Shown here: positions 55,639 to 64,000 of the stretch, piece by piece
Position numbering within the stretch: position 1 is the first letter of the stretch
How the letters are laid out: each line of letters starts with the position of its first letter
From: Cycas panzhihuaensis
Taxonomy: Eukaryota > Cycadophyta
Length of the DNA: 64,000 bases
NCBI GenBank assembly: GCA_023213395.1
Contig: CM041465.1
Coordinates: 17,236,001 to 17,300,000, forward strand
Direction of reading: 5' to 3'
Made by a program: the position numbers and the translations under genes
The notes under the pieces: model-generated
Databases searched by the model: none
What the model was told of the DNA's origin: nothing
The model's input: only the letters and a program-made list of their open reading frames with translations

Positions 55639-56545
55639 ATGGATGAAAAAGAAGATGGAGAAATCAGATTTGAGAAGCTTGAAAAGAATGTAGAAGTTTT
55701 GATACAAATGATAACCCAACTTCTACCTCTAGTCAAGGGAAAAGGCAAAGAGAAGGAAGTTGAAAGAAGATCCAAAGATGACCACTACCATGAAGAAGAA
55801 GAGGATGAGACCTTAAAACACTCATTTGAAGAAATCAAGGGTACTTCATCTCATTAATCCTTCAAGGTGGAGGTAAAGTTGGATATTCAAACTTATGATG
55901 GAGAGGTAAATACTAAAAAGTTGGACCATTGATTGGATCAACTTAAAACCTACTTCATAATTTATACTTATAGTAATGCTCAAAAGTTTTTATTTTCTCA
56001 GCTCAAGTTGTACAAACATGTATTGACATGGTGGAATACATATTTGAAGACTCATGATGTATCTTCTTTTTCTTGGATGGATTTAAAAAAAGTAATAAAG
56101 AAGAAATACTACCCTATAGATCATGAGAAAGACAAATAGGCCACTTGGTAATATTTATGCCAAGGAAGAGGTGTATATGTCCAAGACTATATTTCTTTAT
56201 TTTTTAACAATGGCATATTACTTGGTATTAATATAGATGAAAATAACACTCTTATAAAATTCATTGGAGGATTACATAATTACATAAGGAAGGAACTAAT
56301 GCCTTTTAAGGTTCAATCCATTGGAGAAGTAAGTAAAATGGCTATTATAATACAAAGTAAAAGCAAGAAACTTATATTCAAGTCTAAAGATTCAACTTTT
56401 ACTTATAATAAGCATGAAAAGAATCCTAAATTACACTCATCTAAAAGGCAAGAAGGAAAGAAAAAAATAACTAATTTTATTCAATGTTCTAACTATTATA
56501 AGCATTGTGATAGTAGTGGTCATATTTTAGCAAAGTGTTAGAAGT
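55639..56545 (+). pseudogene. gag of the truncated gypsy element
   Basis: MDEKEDGEIRFEKLEKNVEV is a coiled-coil start, then an acidic patch (HYHEEEEDETLKHSFEE). After a stop, FKVEVKLDIQTYDGEVNTKK, LDQLKTYFIIYTYSNAQKFL, KHVLTWWNTYLKTHDVSSFS and WMDLKKVIKKKYYPID give the retrotransposon gag domain. The knuckle is damaged (CSNYYKHCDSSGHILAKC, with an extra spacing before H and C). A stop follows at 56540. Confidence 0.8.
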
Positions 56546-57228
56546 TACATATAGAATTAAAGCCAAAGCATATTAATGACATGAAATTAAGAAAGAAGGA
56601 AAAAGAGAAAGTACTACTTTTTGAGATAGAACTTCAAAGTGAAGGAGAAGAAGAGAAGGTTACTCCACTTACAAATTATGGAGATGATGTTATAAGGGAG
56701 GAATTGTTTGACTTGAAGCTTCAAGTAGGAAATAATACTATTGGTGCCACATAGATCTAGGGATCCAAAACTATTTGATCTTAGAAAATTTGGTGAAGAG
56801 CCTTAGGTTGGTAACTACTCCTCACCCTCACCCATATCCTCTTAGTTAGATCCATAAAAATATGGAAATGCAAATATCAAAGCAATGTACACTTAAATTT
56901 TTCATCACTAATGCTTTTGTTGATGAAGTAATATCAGATGTGGTATCATTAGAAGTATGCCATATTATACTTAGAAGTCCTTAATTGTGGGATCGAGATG
57001 CACTCTTCTATCAAAGGGAGAGAAAATACTGGTTGATGAAGGATAACAAGGGCTTCATCATAAAAACTACAAAGAAGTACTTGGATAAGATGATATTAAT
57101 TTTAATCACTTAAGCAAAAAATATAATTAATGCATGTGGTAAATTTATCATCTTAATGGTAAGGGGAAAGAAGAGCCAAGAGATGAAGGAGGCCTTATAC
57201 TCACACTCTTCTTGTATCACCTAAACAA
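56546..57228 (+). pseudogene. Protease region of the truncated gypsy element
   Basis: It is heavily decayed. Expected strands are readable in pieces across frames: KNYLILENLVKSLGL-like and MQISKQCTLKFFITNAFVDE, then EVISDVVSLEVCHIILRSP, which is the LGRP-type end (LRSP). The catalytic Asp-Thr/Ser-Gly could not be located with certainty. Confidence 0.55.
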
Positions 57229-58337
57229 ATGCAAAAAATTAAGGAGTTGAAGATAAGGTATGACATTCTATTTCAGCATGTTGATGGGCTACCGCAAGAA
57301 AGAAAGATAGAGTACGAAATCACTCTTATAGGAGATGCACTATTGCCTAATGTTACTTTGTATAGTCACTACGTTATAGAGAATAACGAGATTAAGAGGC
57401 AAGTTAAGGAGTTGCTTGATTAAGGGGTTATAAGACTTTCATATTCACCTTGTGGGTCACCAATTATCTTGGTGCCTAAGAAGGATGGAGGATGGAGAAT
57501 GTGTGTATACTTTCATGTTTTAAATAAAATCACAATTAAAAATCGCTACCCTTTACCTACCATAGATGATTTGCTTGATCAAATTTAGCATGCTTATTAT
57601 TTTACTAAGTTGGATTTGAAAAGTATTTATCACCGAGTTAGGGTCAAAGAGGAGGACATATGGAAGACAACCTCCAAAACAAAGCAAGGACTCTTTGACT
57701 AGATGGTTATGCCTTTCGGATTATGTAATGCTCCTACAACATTCATGAAGCTAATGAATGAAGTGTTAAGGCCTTACTTGGATAATTTTATTGTTGTCTA
57801 TCTTGATGACATTTTAATTTTTAGCAACACATAGGAGGTACATTTAGAGCATATAGAAGAAGTTTTGAAGAATTTAGCTAAGTATCATTTGAAGCTTAAT
57901 GTGAAGAAGTGTAAATTTGGCAAGGAGAACTTAGTCTTCTTGGGCTTTATGGTTGGAGGAGGAAAGTTAAGCATTGATACACTCAAGACTTAAGCTGTCC
58001 TCAAATGGCATAGGCTAACCAATACCATGGAGATGAGAAGTTTTTTAGGAGCTTGTTAATGCTTGAGAAAGTTTATTCTTCATTTCTCATAGGTTGGAAT
58101 ACCTCTACACGGATTAACAAAAGTTAGTAAAATGTTTAGTTGGGGTTTTAAGGAGGAAGAAGTTTTTCTTATTTTGAAGAAGAAAATTTGTGAAGCAATA
58201 GTTTTAGCAATGCCAAATTTACAAAGGCCTTTTGAAGAAGAAGCTGATGTAAGTGCAAATGCAATGGGAGTTGTCCTTATTCAAGATGGGAAGCCTATTG
58301 CTTATTATTTCCCAGCTATTGAGAGTGGACATGGATG
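57229..58337 (+). pseudogene. Reverse transcriptase and start of RNase H of the truncated gypsy element
   Basis: [100 protein letters not shown] and the catalytic loop [14 protein letters not shown] are readable, with both Asp kept. KCKFGKENLVFLGFMVGGGK and MEMRSFLGAC follow. RNase H begins FEEEADVSANAMGVVLIQDG and KPIAYYF, with the TDAS motif altered to ADVS, and the frame ends at 58337. There are stops at about eight former Gln/Trp/Arg codons. Confidence 0.88.
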
Positions 58338-58605
58338 ACTCATATCAAGTAAGAACATGTATATTTCTATCCTTACTTTCATTGGCTTCATGATGTTATT
58401 AGATTATCATTGGATACACATTGCATGTTATTATTTGATTGCATGATCATTATACCTAGCTTGCCTACCTACTCATGTTTGCACCTAATACTCTAGCCTA
58501 TGACGACTTAGGACAAGTCTCCCATGGCACATCATAACCCTCTTCCATACCTCCACATCATCTCTAAGAACCCTTGGTTCTCGCAACTTGCTTATTACTA
58601 TTGTT
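58338..58605. other. Spacer, nothing recognised
   Basis: It is 268 bp between the end of the gypsy remnant and the copia LTR. The last five bases (ttgtt, 58601-58605) would be the target duplication of that copia insertion, whose other end is outside the window. Confidence 0.5.
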
Positions 58606-58903
58606 TGAAAAGGGTAGATCTATCCTTCATTTTTATGCACTAAACATAAAGGCAAACATGAGAGCAAGAGAGACTTGAGAGAAAGAAAGTAACTCTCACA
58701 AAATGGGAAGGTAAGAATGAATCTCCTCCATTGAGATTTTACTTCTATATTGAGAGAGGGAGAATTAGAGTTAGGTGAAATGAAATTACACATAATGCAT
58801 ATGAAAGTGCATTTCACTTAAGTGATCTAATTTAAAGTTCACTTAAGACCCATTTTAGAAATAATCAACTAATGTAATAACCTTGTGACATTAACCCTTT
58901 TCA
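58606..58903 (-). repeat. 3' LTR of the minus-strand copia element
   Basis: It is 298 bp from TGAAAAGGG to AACCCTTTTCA, collinear with 1976-2273 and differing at roughly a score of positions. Confidence 0.92.
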
Positions 58904-58914
58904 ATCTCCCCCTT
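58904..58914 (-). other. Polypurine tract of the minus-strand copia element
   Basis: The minus strand reads AAGGGGGAGAT directly before the LTR. Confidence 0.8.
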
Positions 58915-59189
58915 AATGGTAGGAGGTTATTTCATCCTATTTTATTCTATCCTATGAGGTCTTCATTTGAGCCTCTTATAAAGCAAACTACTATGATACT
59001 TTTATGGGAAAACCTCATGGGGAAGAAAACCCACAAATTTTCTAATCTACTACCCTGGCTCAAGTGGATTTTTAAATGAGGCCTAATAGCCAATCAGTAC
59101 AATGAATTTTATAGCTAAAATCTACTAAGTCTCCATATACCATTTGGTCATCCCCCATGCCCTTTCGGGTTTTCACAGGTTCTAATTTT

Positions 59190-59860
59190 CTAAAATGATA
59201 TAACCCTTGTCCTTCCACACCCACAAGGGGTTTTCATGAATGAGACAGAGTATGATGGTCCTATTATCATCTCCTTCATTCCGTCAGAGATGGAGGCCCT
59301 AAGGTCGAGTTGCTTTCGAAACTTTTCAAACTTCACCCTCTTAAGTGGTTTGGTGAAGATATCGGTTATTTGATCTGCTATGGGGTAATACTCCAGTTGA
59401 ATTGTGCCATCATGAACTAGTTCTCTAATCTTATGGACTTTCGTACTTATATATTTGGTATGATTATGAAATACAAGATTTTTAGCCATCTGGATTATAG
59501 ATTGATTATCTACGTGTAAGCTAGTACAACTTGTTTGGGTGGCATTTAATGTATTCAATAATTTTCTAAGCCATATCACCTCCTTACTTGTCTCAAAAAC
59601 ATCAATATACTTAGCTTCAGTGGTTGAGTCTGCAACTATCTTTTGTTGTATGGATCTCCATGATATTGGTACTATTCCAAGAAATGTTATGTACCTAGAT
59701 GTAGATCTTCTTATGTCTCTATCTCTAGCATAGTCTGAGTCTGTGTATGCACAAAGTTTAAATTCTGTAATGGGTTCATATAACAAACCATATTTGCTGG
59801 TTGTCTTTAGGTACCTCAACACTCATATTGCAACTTGCCAATTATTCTACTTAGTATTTA
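59190..59860 (-). pseudogene. RNase H of the minus-strand copia element
   Basis: A clean 210-codon frame (59822-59190) reads MLRYLKTTSKYGLLYEPITE, CAYTDSDYARDRDIRRSTSR (the YxDSDYAGD motif with Gly to Arg), QQKIVADSTTEAKYIDVFET (STxEAEY motif, Glu to Lys at the last acid), LHVDNQSIIQMAKNLVFHNH and KYISTKVHKIRELVHDGTIQ. It ends ADQITDIFTKPLKRVKFEKF. The upstream connection to RT (59860-60190) is broken by stops. Confidence 0.9.
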
Positions 59861-60194
59861 TCATGAATCTTGCAAGAATACAAATATAGTGTGCAATATC
59901 TGCCCTTCTGTTGGTAGTATAGATGAGACTACCTACAAGTTACCTATAGAGTGTTATGTCTACCTCCCTAATGTCACCATCAACTGAGAGTTTAATATTA
60001 GGATCCATAGGTGTATCCGTTGGTAGAGTACCTTCCAACTAAAAATTTGTCAGAAGATCATTGATATATTTTTCTTGGGAGAGAAAGATTTTACCATTCT
60101 TTTGAGTTACTTCAATTCCCAAGCAATATTTCATTAACCCAAGGTTAGATAATTCAAAAGTTTTAGCAAGGTCCTTCTTCAGCTGGTTGATTAC

Positions 60195-60960
60195 CTATTC
60201 ACTATTTCCTATTATTAGCATGCCATCCACAAAGATTAAGAGGTAAGTGACTTTATCATTTTGGTGCTTGATGAATAATGTTGCATCACTATCTTGATAG
60301 TCACAAACCTCATATCCAAGTTGCCTCATTCTTTCAGACAACTTGGTAAACCAAGCATGAGGGGCTTGCTTTAGGCCATACAAGGAATTTTTGAGCCTGC
60401 AAACCTTATGCTCATGACCGAAAATCTTATATCCTTCTGGCTGAGCCATGTAAATTTCTTCTTTAAGGTCCCCATTGAGAAATGTAGTCTTAACATCTAG
60501 TTGGTGGATTTCCCAACCCTGTTGAGCAACCAAGGCTATGAGAGTTCTAATTGTAGGCCACTTGGTTGTAGGAGCAAAGATTTTAGTGTAGTTAATACCT
60601 TTCCTTTGTGTGAATCCATTTGCTAGCAACATCACCTTGTGCTTTTCTAGGGTGCCATATGATTTGTACTTATTTTTGAACACCCATTTATTTTAAACCA
60701 TCTTTCTTCCAAGTGGCAGATCAACAAGCTCCTATGTACTATTATTAATAAGAGATTGGTACTCTTCATTCATGGCATTTCTCCAAGTTACATGCTTTAC
60801 AACTTCTTGGTATGTTGGGGGCTCTTTATTAATAACAAGGTGTAATTCTGTTGGTTCAAACTCAATGGAAAGTGATTCATGTATCCTTGCTCTATGGGCA
60901 CTTCTAGTGCGAGTTTTGCCTACCTCATCTGGTCGCATGTCCTTGTGTAGCTAGTAGGCT
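60195..60960 (-). pseudogene. Reverse transcriptase of the minus-strand copia element
   Basis: KHVTWRNAMNEEYQSLINNS, then YGTLEKHKVMLLANGFTQRK, INYTKIFAPTTKWPTIRTLI, WEIHQLDVKTTFLNGDLKEE, IYMAQPEGYKIFGHEHKVCR, NSLYGLKQAPHAWFTKLSER and the catalytic loop LLIFVDGMLIIGNSE are read. The second Asp of xVDD is Gly (A to G), which removes activity. The clean frames are 60195-60683 and 60732-60938. Confidence 0.9.
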
Positions 60961-61025
60961 TCACGAAAACCTTGAGTTGGGAATGAGGTTTTCATTTCCA
61001 TAGCATCTTGATCTTTGTTTTGATC

Positions 61026-62500
61026 CTAAAAAGAATTATGTGAAATGTTTAGCACAGAGGAAGTTGACGATGCTGGAGAAGGTGATAATTTTGTTATTAC
61101 TTTGCCTTTGTCAACTTGGCTATTCACAAATAATGGTGTTGGATATGTACACATTGGTTGGGAGTCAAAGATTATATCCTTTGAGGCTCTATTATCATAT
61201 TCCAAGATTTTGAGCAACTATTGAGCATCTCCCCCCTAAATTTTAGAATCTGGACATCAAATTTAGTAGCATCATTAAATTGATATGAAGGCATCTTGGA
61301 GTCAAGTGTGAGTAATTGATCTTCAGTCTCTGCAAAGATAACATCTCTAGTGATGATGATTTTATACTATGAAGGTATGAATCTTGTATTCCTTTTTATC
61401 CATAGGGTATCCAACAAAGATGCCTTTGATGGCTCTATCTTGGAGTTTATTTCTGTGTTCCTCTAGAATATGAGCATAACAAGTAGAGCCAAAAATTCTA
61501 AAGTGGGAGATATAGCGGGTTTGTCCATACCACATTTCATATGGAGAGGGGCCAAGCTTGGAGGGACTAATAGTGTTGATGCAATAGATAACAGTCCAAA
61601 TAGCCTTAGCCCAAAGATAGACAGGGACATTCTTATATACCAGCATAGTATGAGCCATGTTTATGATGGTCCTATTCATGTGCTCGGCAACTCCATTTTA
61701 TTGGGGTGTACTTACAACAGTGGTATGATGTTTGATTTCATGTTAACGTAGGTATGATTCAAACTCATTAGATGTGTACTTACCACCATTGTCAGTCTTG
61801 AGTATTTTGATCTTGAATCTATATTCATTTTCCACATGGGCCTTGAAAGCTTGAAACATAGAAAAAGCTTCATCTTTCTTTGCAAGGAAAGCAACCCATA
61901 CTTTCTTAGTAAAATCATTAATGAAAGTAATATAGTAACACTTCTGTTTGAGAGAAGGGATGGGTATAAGACCACATATATCTAAGTGTACAAGCTACAA
62001 AGGTTGGCTAGATTTCCAATGACTATGAGGAAAGGGTTATCTTTGAGATTTGGCAATAATACATGCTTCACATTTAAAGGGCTTAGAGGAGAGCTTAGGC
62101 AAACCAAGAAGAGTGGCTTGTAGTTCTCTTAAATGATCAATTTTGATATGGCCCATATGAGCATGTCATAGGGCCACTTGGGACAACTTTTAAGGAGTTA
62201 GGGTTGTTGTAAAAGTAAAGTCATCATCAACATAGTTGGCTTCAGAGGATGGTGAGCTAGTTAGGTGAAAAAGTTTGCCATAAAAAATGTTGGTCATAAC
62301 CACAGCATTTGAAGGAGGGAGAATGACACAGAGAGTTTAATTATTTACAATTACACTTAGATCAAATCCATGAGAGATAAGGGTGGATAGGGAGAGAAGA
62401 TTCTGCTTCAAAGAAAGAATATATAAAACATTAACAAGTGTAAAATCTAGAAGGCCTGAGAGTTTAAAGTAAACAATTCCAAGTCCTTCAATTAGCTAAG
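61026..62500 (-). pseudogene. Integrase and linker of the minus-strand copia element
   Basis: The core shows LVHLDICGLIPIPSLKQK, YITFINDFTKKVWVAFLAKK, IKILKTDNGGKYTSNEFESY and NGVAEHMNRTIINMAHTML, so the three acidic residues are kept. YLWAKAIWTVIYCINTISPS, FRIFGSTCYAHILEEHRNKL and GIFVGYPMDKKEYKIH follow. The zinc region near 62000-62200 (MGHIKIDHLRELQATLLGLP, then CEACIIAKSQR) is also readable. The frames are broken by stops between 61680 and 62200. A Ser-rich linker (61217-61026) leads to RT. Confidence 0.85.
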
Positions 62501-62644
62501 ATGATTTTTCAGCCATGTGTACAACACCACGAACTTTAGAGTCAAAATCTTGAAAGAACTAGTCATGACAAATCATGTGTTATGTTTCTCCAATATCCAT
62601 GATCTACGATGAAGTATTTAAGATGGCACTATTTGAAACTCTAA

Positions 62645-63789
62645 CTAGTGAAGGTAAAAGTGAATAAGCATAACCATAATGAGCCTCAATATACTTAGTG
62701 GATCTATTAACAACATTTGATAAAGTGGTCCCAATTCTTTAAAGGTGTGCATGAGAAAATTACATTCCACTACAAGCATCTTCAAAAGAAGTATTATCAA
62801 CATTATGTGCACCATGGCTCTATTGATAACTTGGTAGTTAGTGGTAGTTTTACAATTTTTGGTATAATGTCCTTTTCTATTACACCTTTGGCACACAATT
62901 ACTTGATTTCTAGTCTAAGTATTGGGCTGGTTGGATTGTCTCTGATTACTGGATCTAGGTCCAAGTTGATTATTTTGGCCTTGTCCTTGAGACTGTTTTT
63001 GTTAGAGTTGAGGAGCATGTTGACTAAGAGGACATTGTCCTTGTTGTCTACCTCTTCCTCTTCCACAGGAATTACCACCTCTACGTGAGTATTGACCTTG
63101 ATTTTTGGTATAACAAAGATCTTCTTCCACTTCAAAAGTAGCATCAACTAGATTTGATATAGTGACAAAGTTGGTATCAAAGATCTTATCAAATTCAATG
63201 AACTTATCAGTAAGATCCTCAAAGTTTAGGGTCTTCAAAGTGCCACTAGATTGGAGATTTCCCAATAGATTTTTATAATATGGGATATGGAGAAATCCCA
63301 TGTAATGCATTGAGTTTTAAAATCTTTATCAATGGCTTGCTTGATTGGATGAAGGAGATTGATTATCTCACTTGTGTGTCCTTTCTACATTTTTAATTTG
63401 TTCATCTTCAGCACTAAGTGAACAAATTCTAAGTCTAATTTAGTGTTAACGTTCTTCTTAAAAACTTCAAGAACTTTCTATGTTATATCATGTATAGCTT
63501 CATCAATGAGATCATGTAAGGAATAATCAGTGACAAGCAGTATCCCTATACATATTTTATCATCATCAAGTTCCCATTGGTGTTTAGTTGCAGCTTTAGT
63601 GAGAGCAGTTGGAGCACCTCCTCCAGAAGCAGATGAGGTAGCTGTAGCTATAACAGATGGTGTAGGTTACAAGTGATCTCTTCATAGACCTTCATATTTT
63701 GTAGCATTTCTGATACTAGTGAATCACATATCCTAATTTTCTTTCCCTTTTAGAATGCAGTTTATATTTTGCTTGAACTGTGAAGACAT
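62645..63789 (-). pseudogene. gag of the minus-strand copia element
   Basis: ATG at 63789 (MSSQFKQNINCILKGKEN) starts a frame soon broken. SASGGGAPTALTKAATKHQW, ELDDDKICIGILLVTDYSLH, DLIDEAIHDIT, KVLEVFKKNVNTKLDLEFVH and INLLHPIKQAIDKDFKTQC mark the gag domain. The C-terminal part has a Gly/Arg-rich stretch (QYSRRGGNSCGRGRGRQQGQ) and an intact zinc knuckle CQRCNRKGHYTKNC (C-x2-C-x4-H-x4-C) at about 62850-62896. Confidence 0.85.
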
Positions 63790-64000
63790 GGTATCTTTTT
63801 AGAAGGGAAGAAATGAACAAGGGTCTATAAAAGTGATGGCAATAAATGACCAATCATTATTTACAAATGGAAAATGTAATGAAGTAGTGTAGTAGAAGGA
63901 AGAAGAAGTGAGAATGGTTGCTCAAAGATGAAGGGAGCAACTTAGAGAAAAGCTACCAACACTTGTGACAAATATTAACCTAATGCAGTAGGAATATAAG
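63790..64000 (-). other. Leader of the minus-strand copia element, cut by the window end
   Basis: No coding sequence is seen. The primer site and 5' LTR expected next are not present by 64000. Confidence 0.5.

Larger units (their letters stand above)
55639..58337 (+). mobile_element. Truncated Ty3/gypsy element (gag to RNase H), plus strand
   Basis: It reads gag (from ATG 55639), protease region, RT and the start of RNase H, then breaks off at about 58337. No LTR of its own was found: the left side abuts the minus-strand copia LTR and the right side ends before a copia insertion at 58606. RT is of chromovirus type, but integrase and any chromodomain are lost. It has many stops. Confidence 0.8.
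58606..64000 (-). mobile_element. Ty1/copia element with 298-bp LTRs, minus strand, 5' end beyond the window
   Basis: The 3' LTR (58606-58903) and polypurine tract (58904-58914) are followed on the right by RNase H, RT, integrase and gag. This is copia order read on the minus strand. The 5' LTR and primer site are not reached by 64000. Its LTR and the adjoining interior to about 59080 match the collapsed element at 1976-3010, so both belong to one family. Coding parts have stops and one catalytic change. It inserted next to the gypsy remnant ending at 58337. Confidence 0.92.

Overview
This window is nuclear DNA of a plant, probably one with a large, heavily methylated genome. I see no intact cellular gene, rRNA, tRNA, CRISPR array or bacterial operon. 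Nearly everything is LTR retrotransposon sequence of plant type: Ty3/gypsy of the Tat and chromovirus types and several Ty1/copia families. The coding parts carry many TAG, TAA and TGA stops at positions where CAG, CAA, CGA or TGG are expected, and most differences between paired copies are C/T or G/A. That is the pattern left by deamination of methylated cytosine. The species cannot be named from the sequence.

Left part (1-38251) is a nest of insertions. The oldest layer is a minus-strand Tat element seen as an LTR end (1-1360) and part of a gene running antisense to it (1361-1975, 3016-3345). It was hit by a copia element (1976-3010, target duplication ACTAT) and by a plus-strand chromovirus (3351-10013, target duplication GTGAG, LTRs of about 400 bp, gag to chromodomain all recognisable). 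Next comes a second minus-strand Tat element (about 10726-14984 plus 31856-38251). Its reverse transcriptase was split by a third, 16.9-kb Tat element (14985-31850, LTRs of 2.7 kb, target duplication GTTAT). Removing the third element makes the second reverse transcriptase readable across the junction.

The two Tat elements with readable pol share an odd plan. In their own direction the order is 5' LTR, primer site, gag, protease, RT, degenerate gypsy RNase H, integrase, then a block with a plus-strand TATA box pointing the other way, then a separate archaeal-type RNase H, the polypurine tract and the 3' LTR. In the 16.9-kb element the antisense block holds a multi-exon gene (19732-21638) that resembles plant mobile domain (PMD) proteins of the MAIL1 / aminotransferase-like family. 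One intron of it is also recognisable in the oldest Tat fragment. This is the strongest candidate for something undescribed.

Right part (38252-64000) holds a copia LTR and gag remnant (38252-38641, 43976-47450) interrupted by a Tnt1/Tork-like copia element (38642-43975, target duplication TATTT). After that come an orphan LTR end (to 48356), a minus-strand copia LTR family whose primer-site/LTR junctions are multiplied into 41-43-bp tandem arrays (48395-48518, 54572-54613, 54922-55129), a copia gag fragment (49098-49592), fragments of two cellular-type genes (an NYN-domain protein at 51842-52152 and an unknown intron-containing gene at 52305-52977), and a degenerate AGATCT-rich repeat. A truncated gypsy gag-pol (55639-58337) and a minus-strand copia element (58606 to beyond 64000) follow. 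The last element belongs to the same 298-bp-LTR family as the remnant at 1976-3010.
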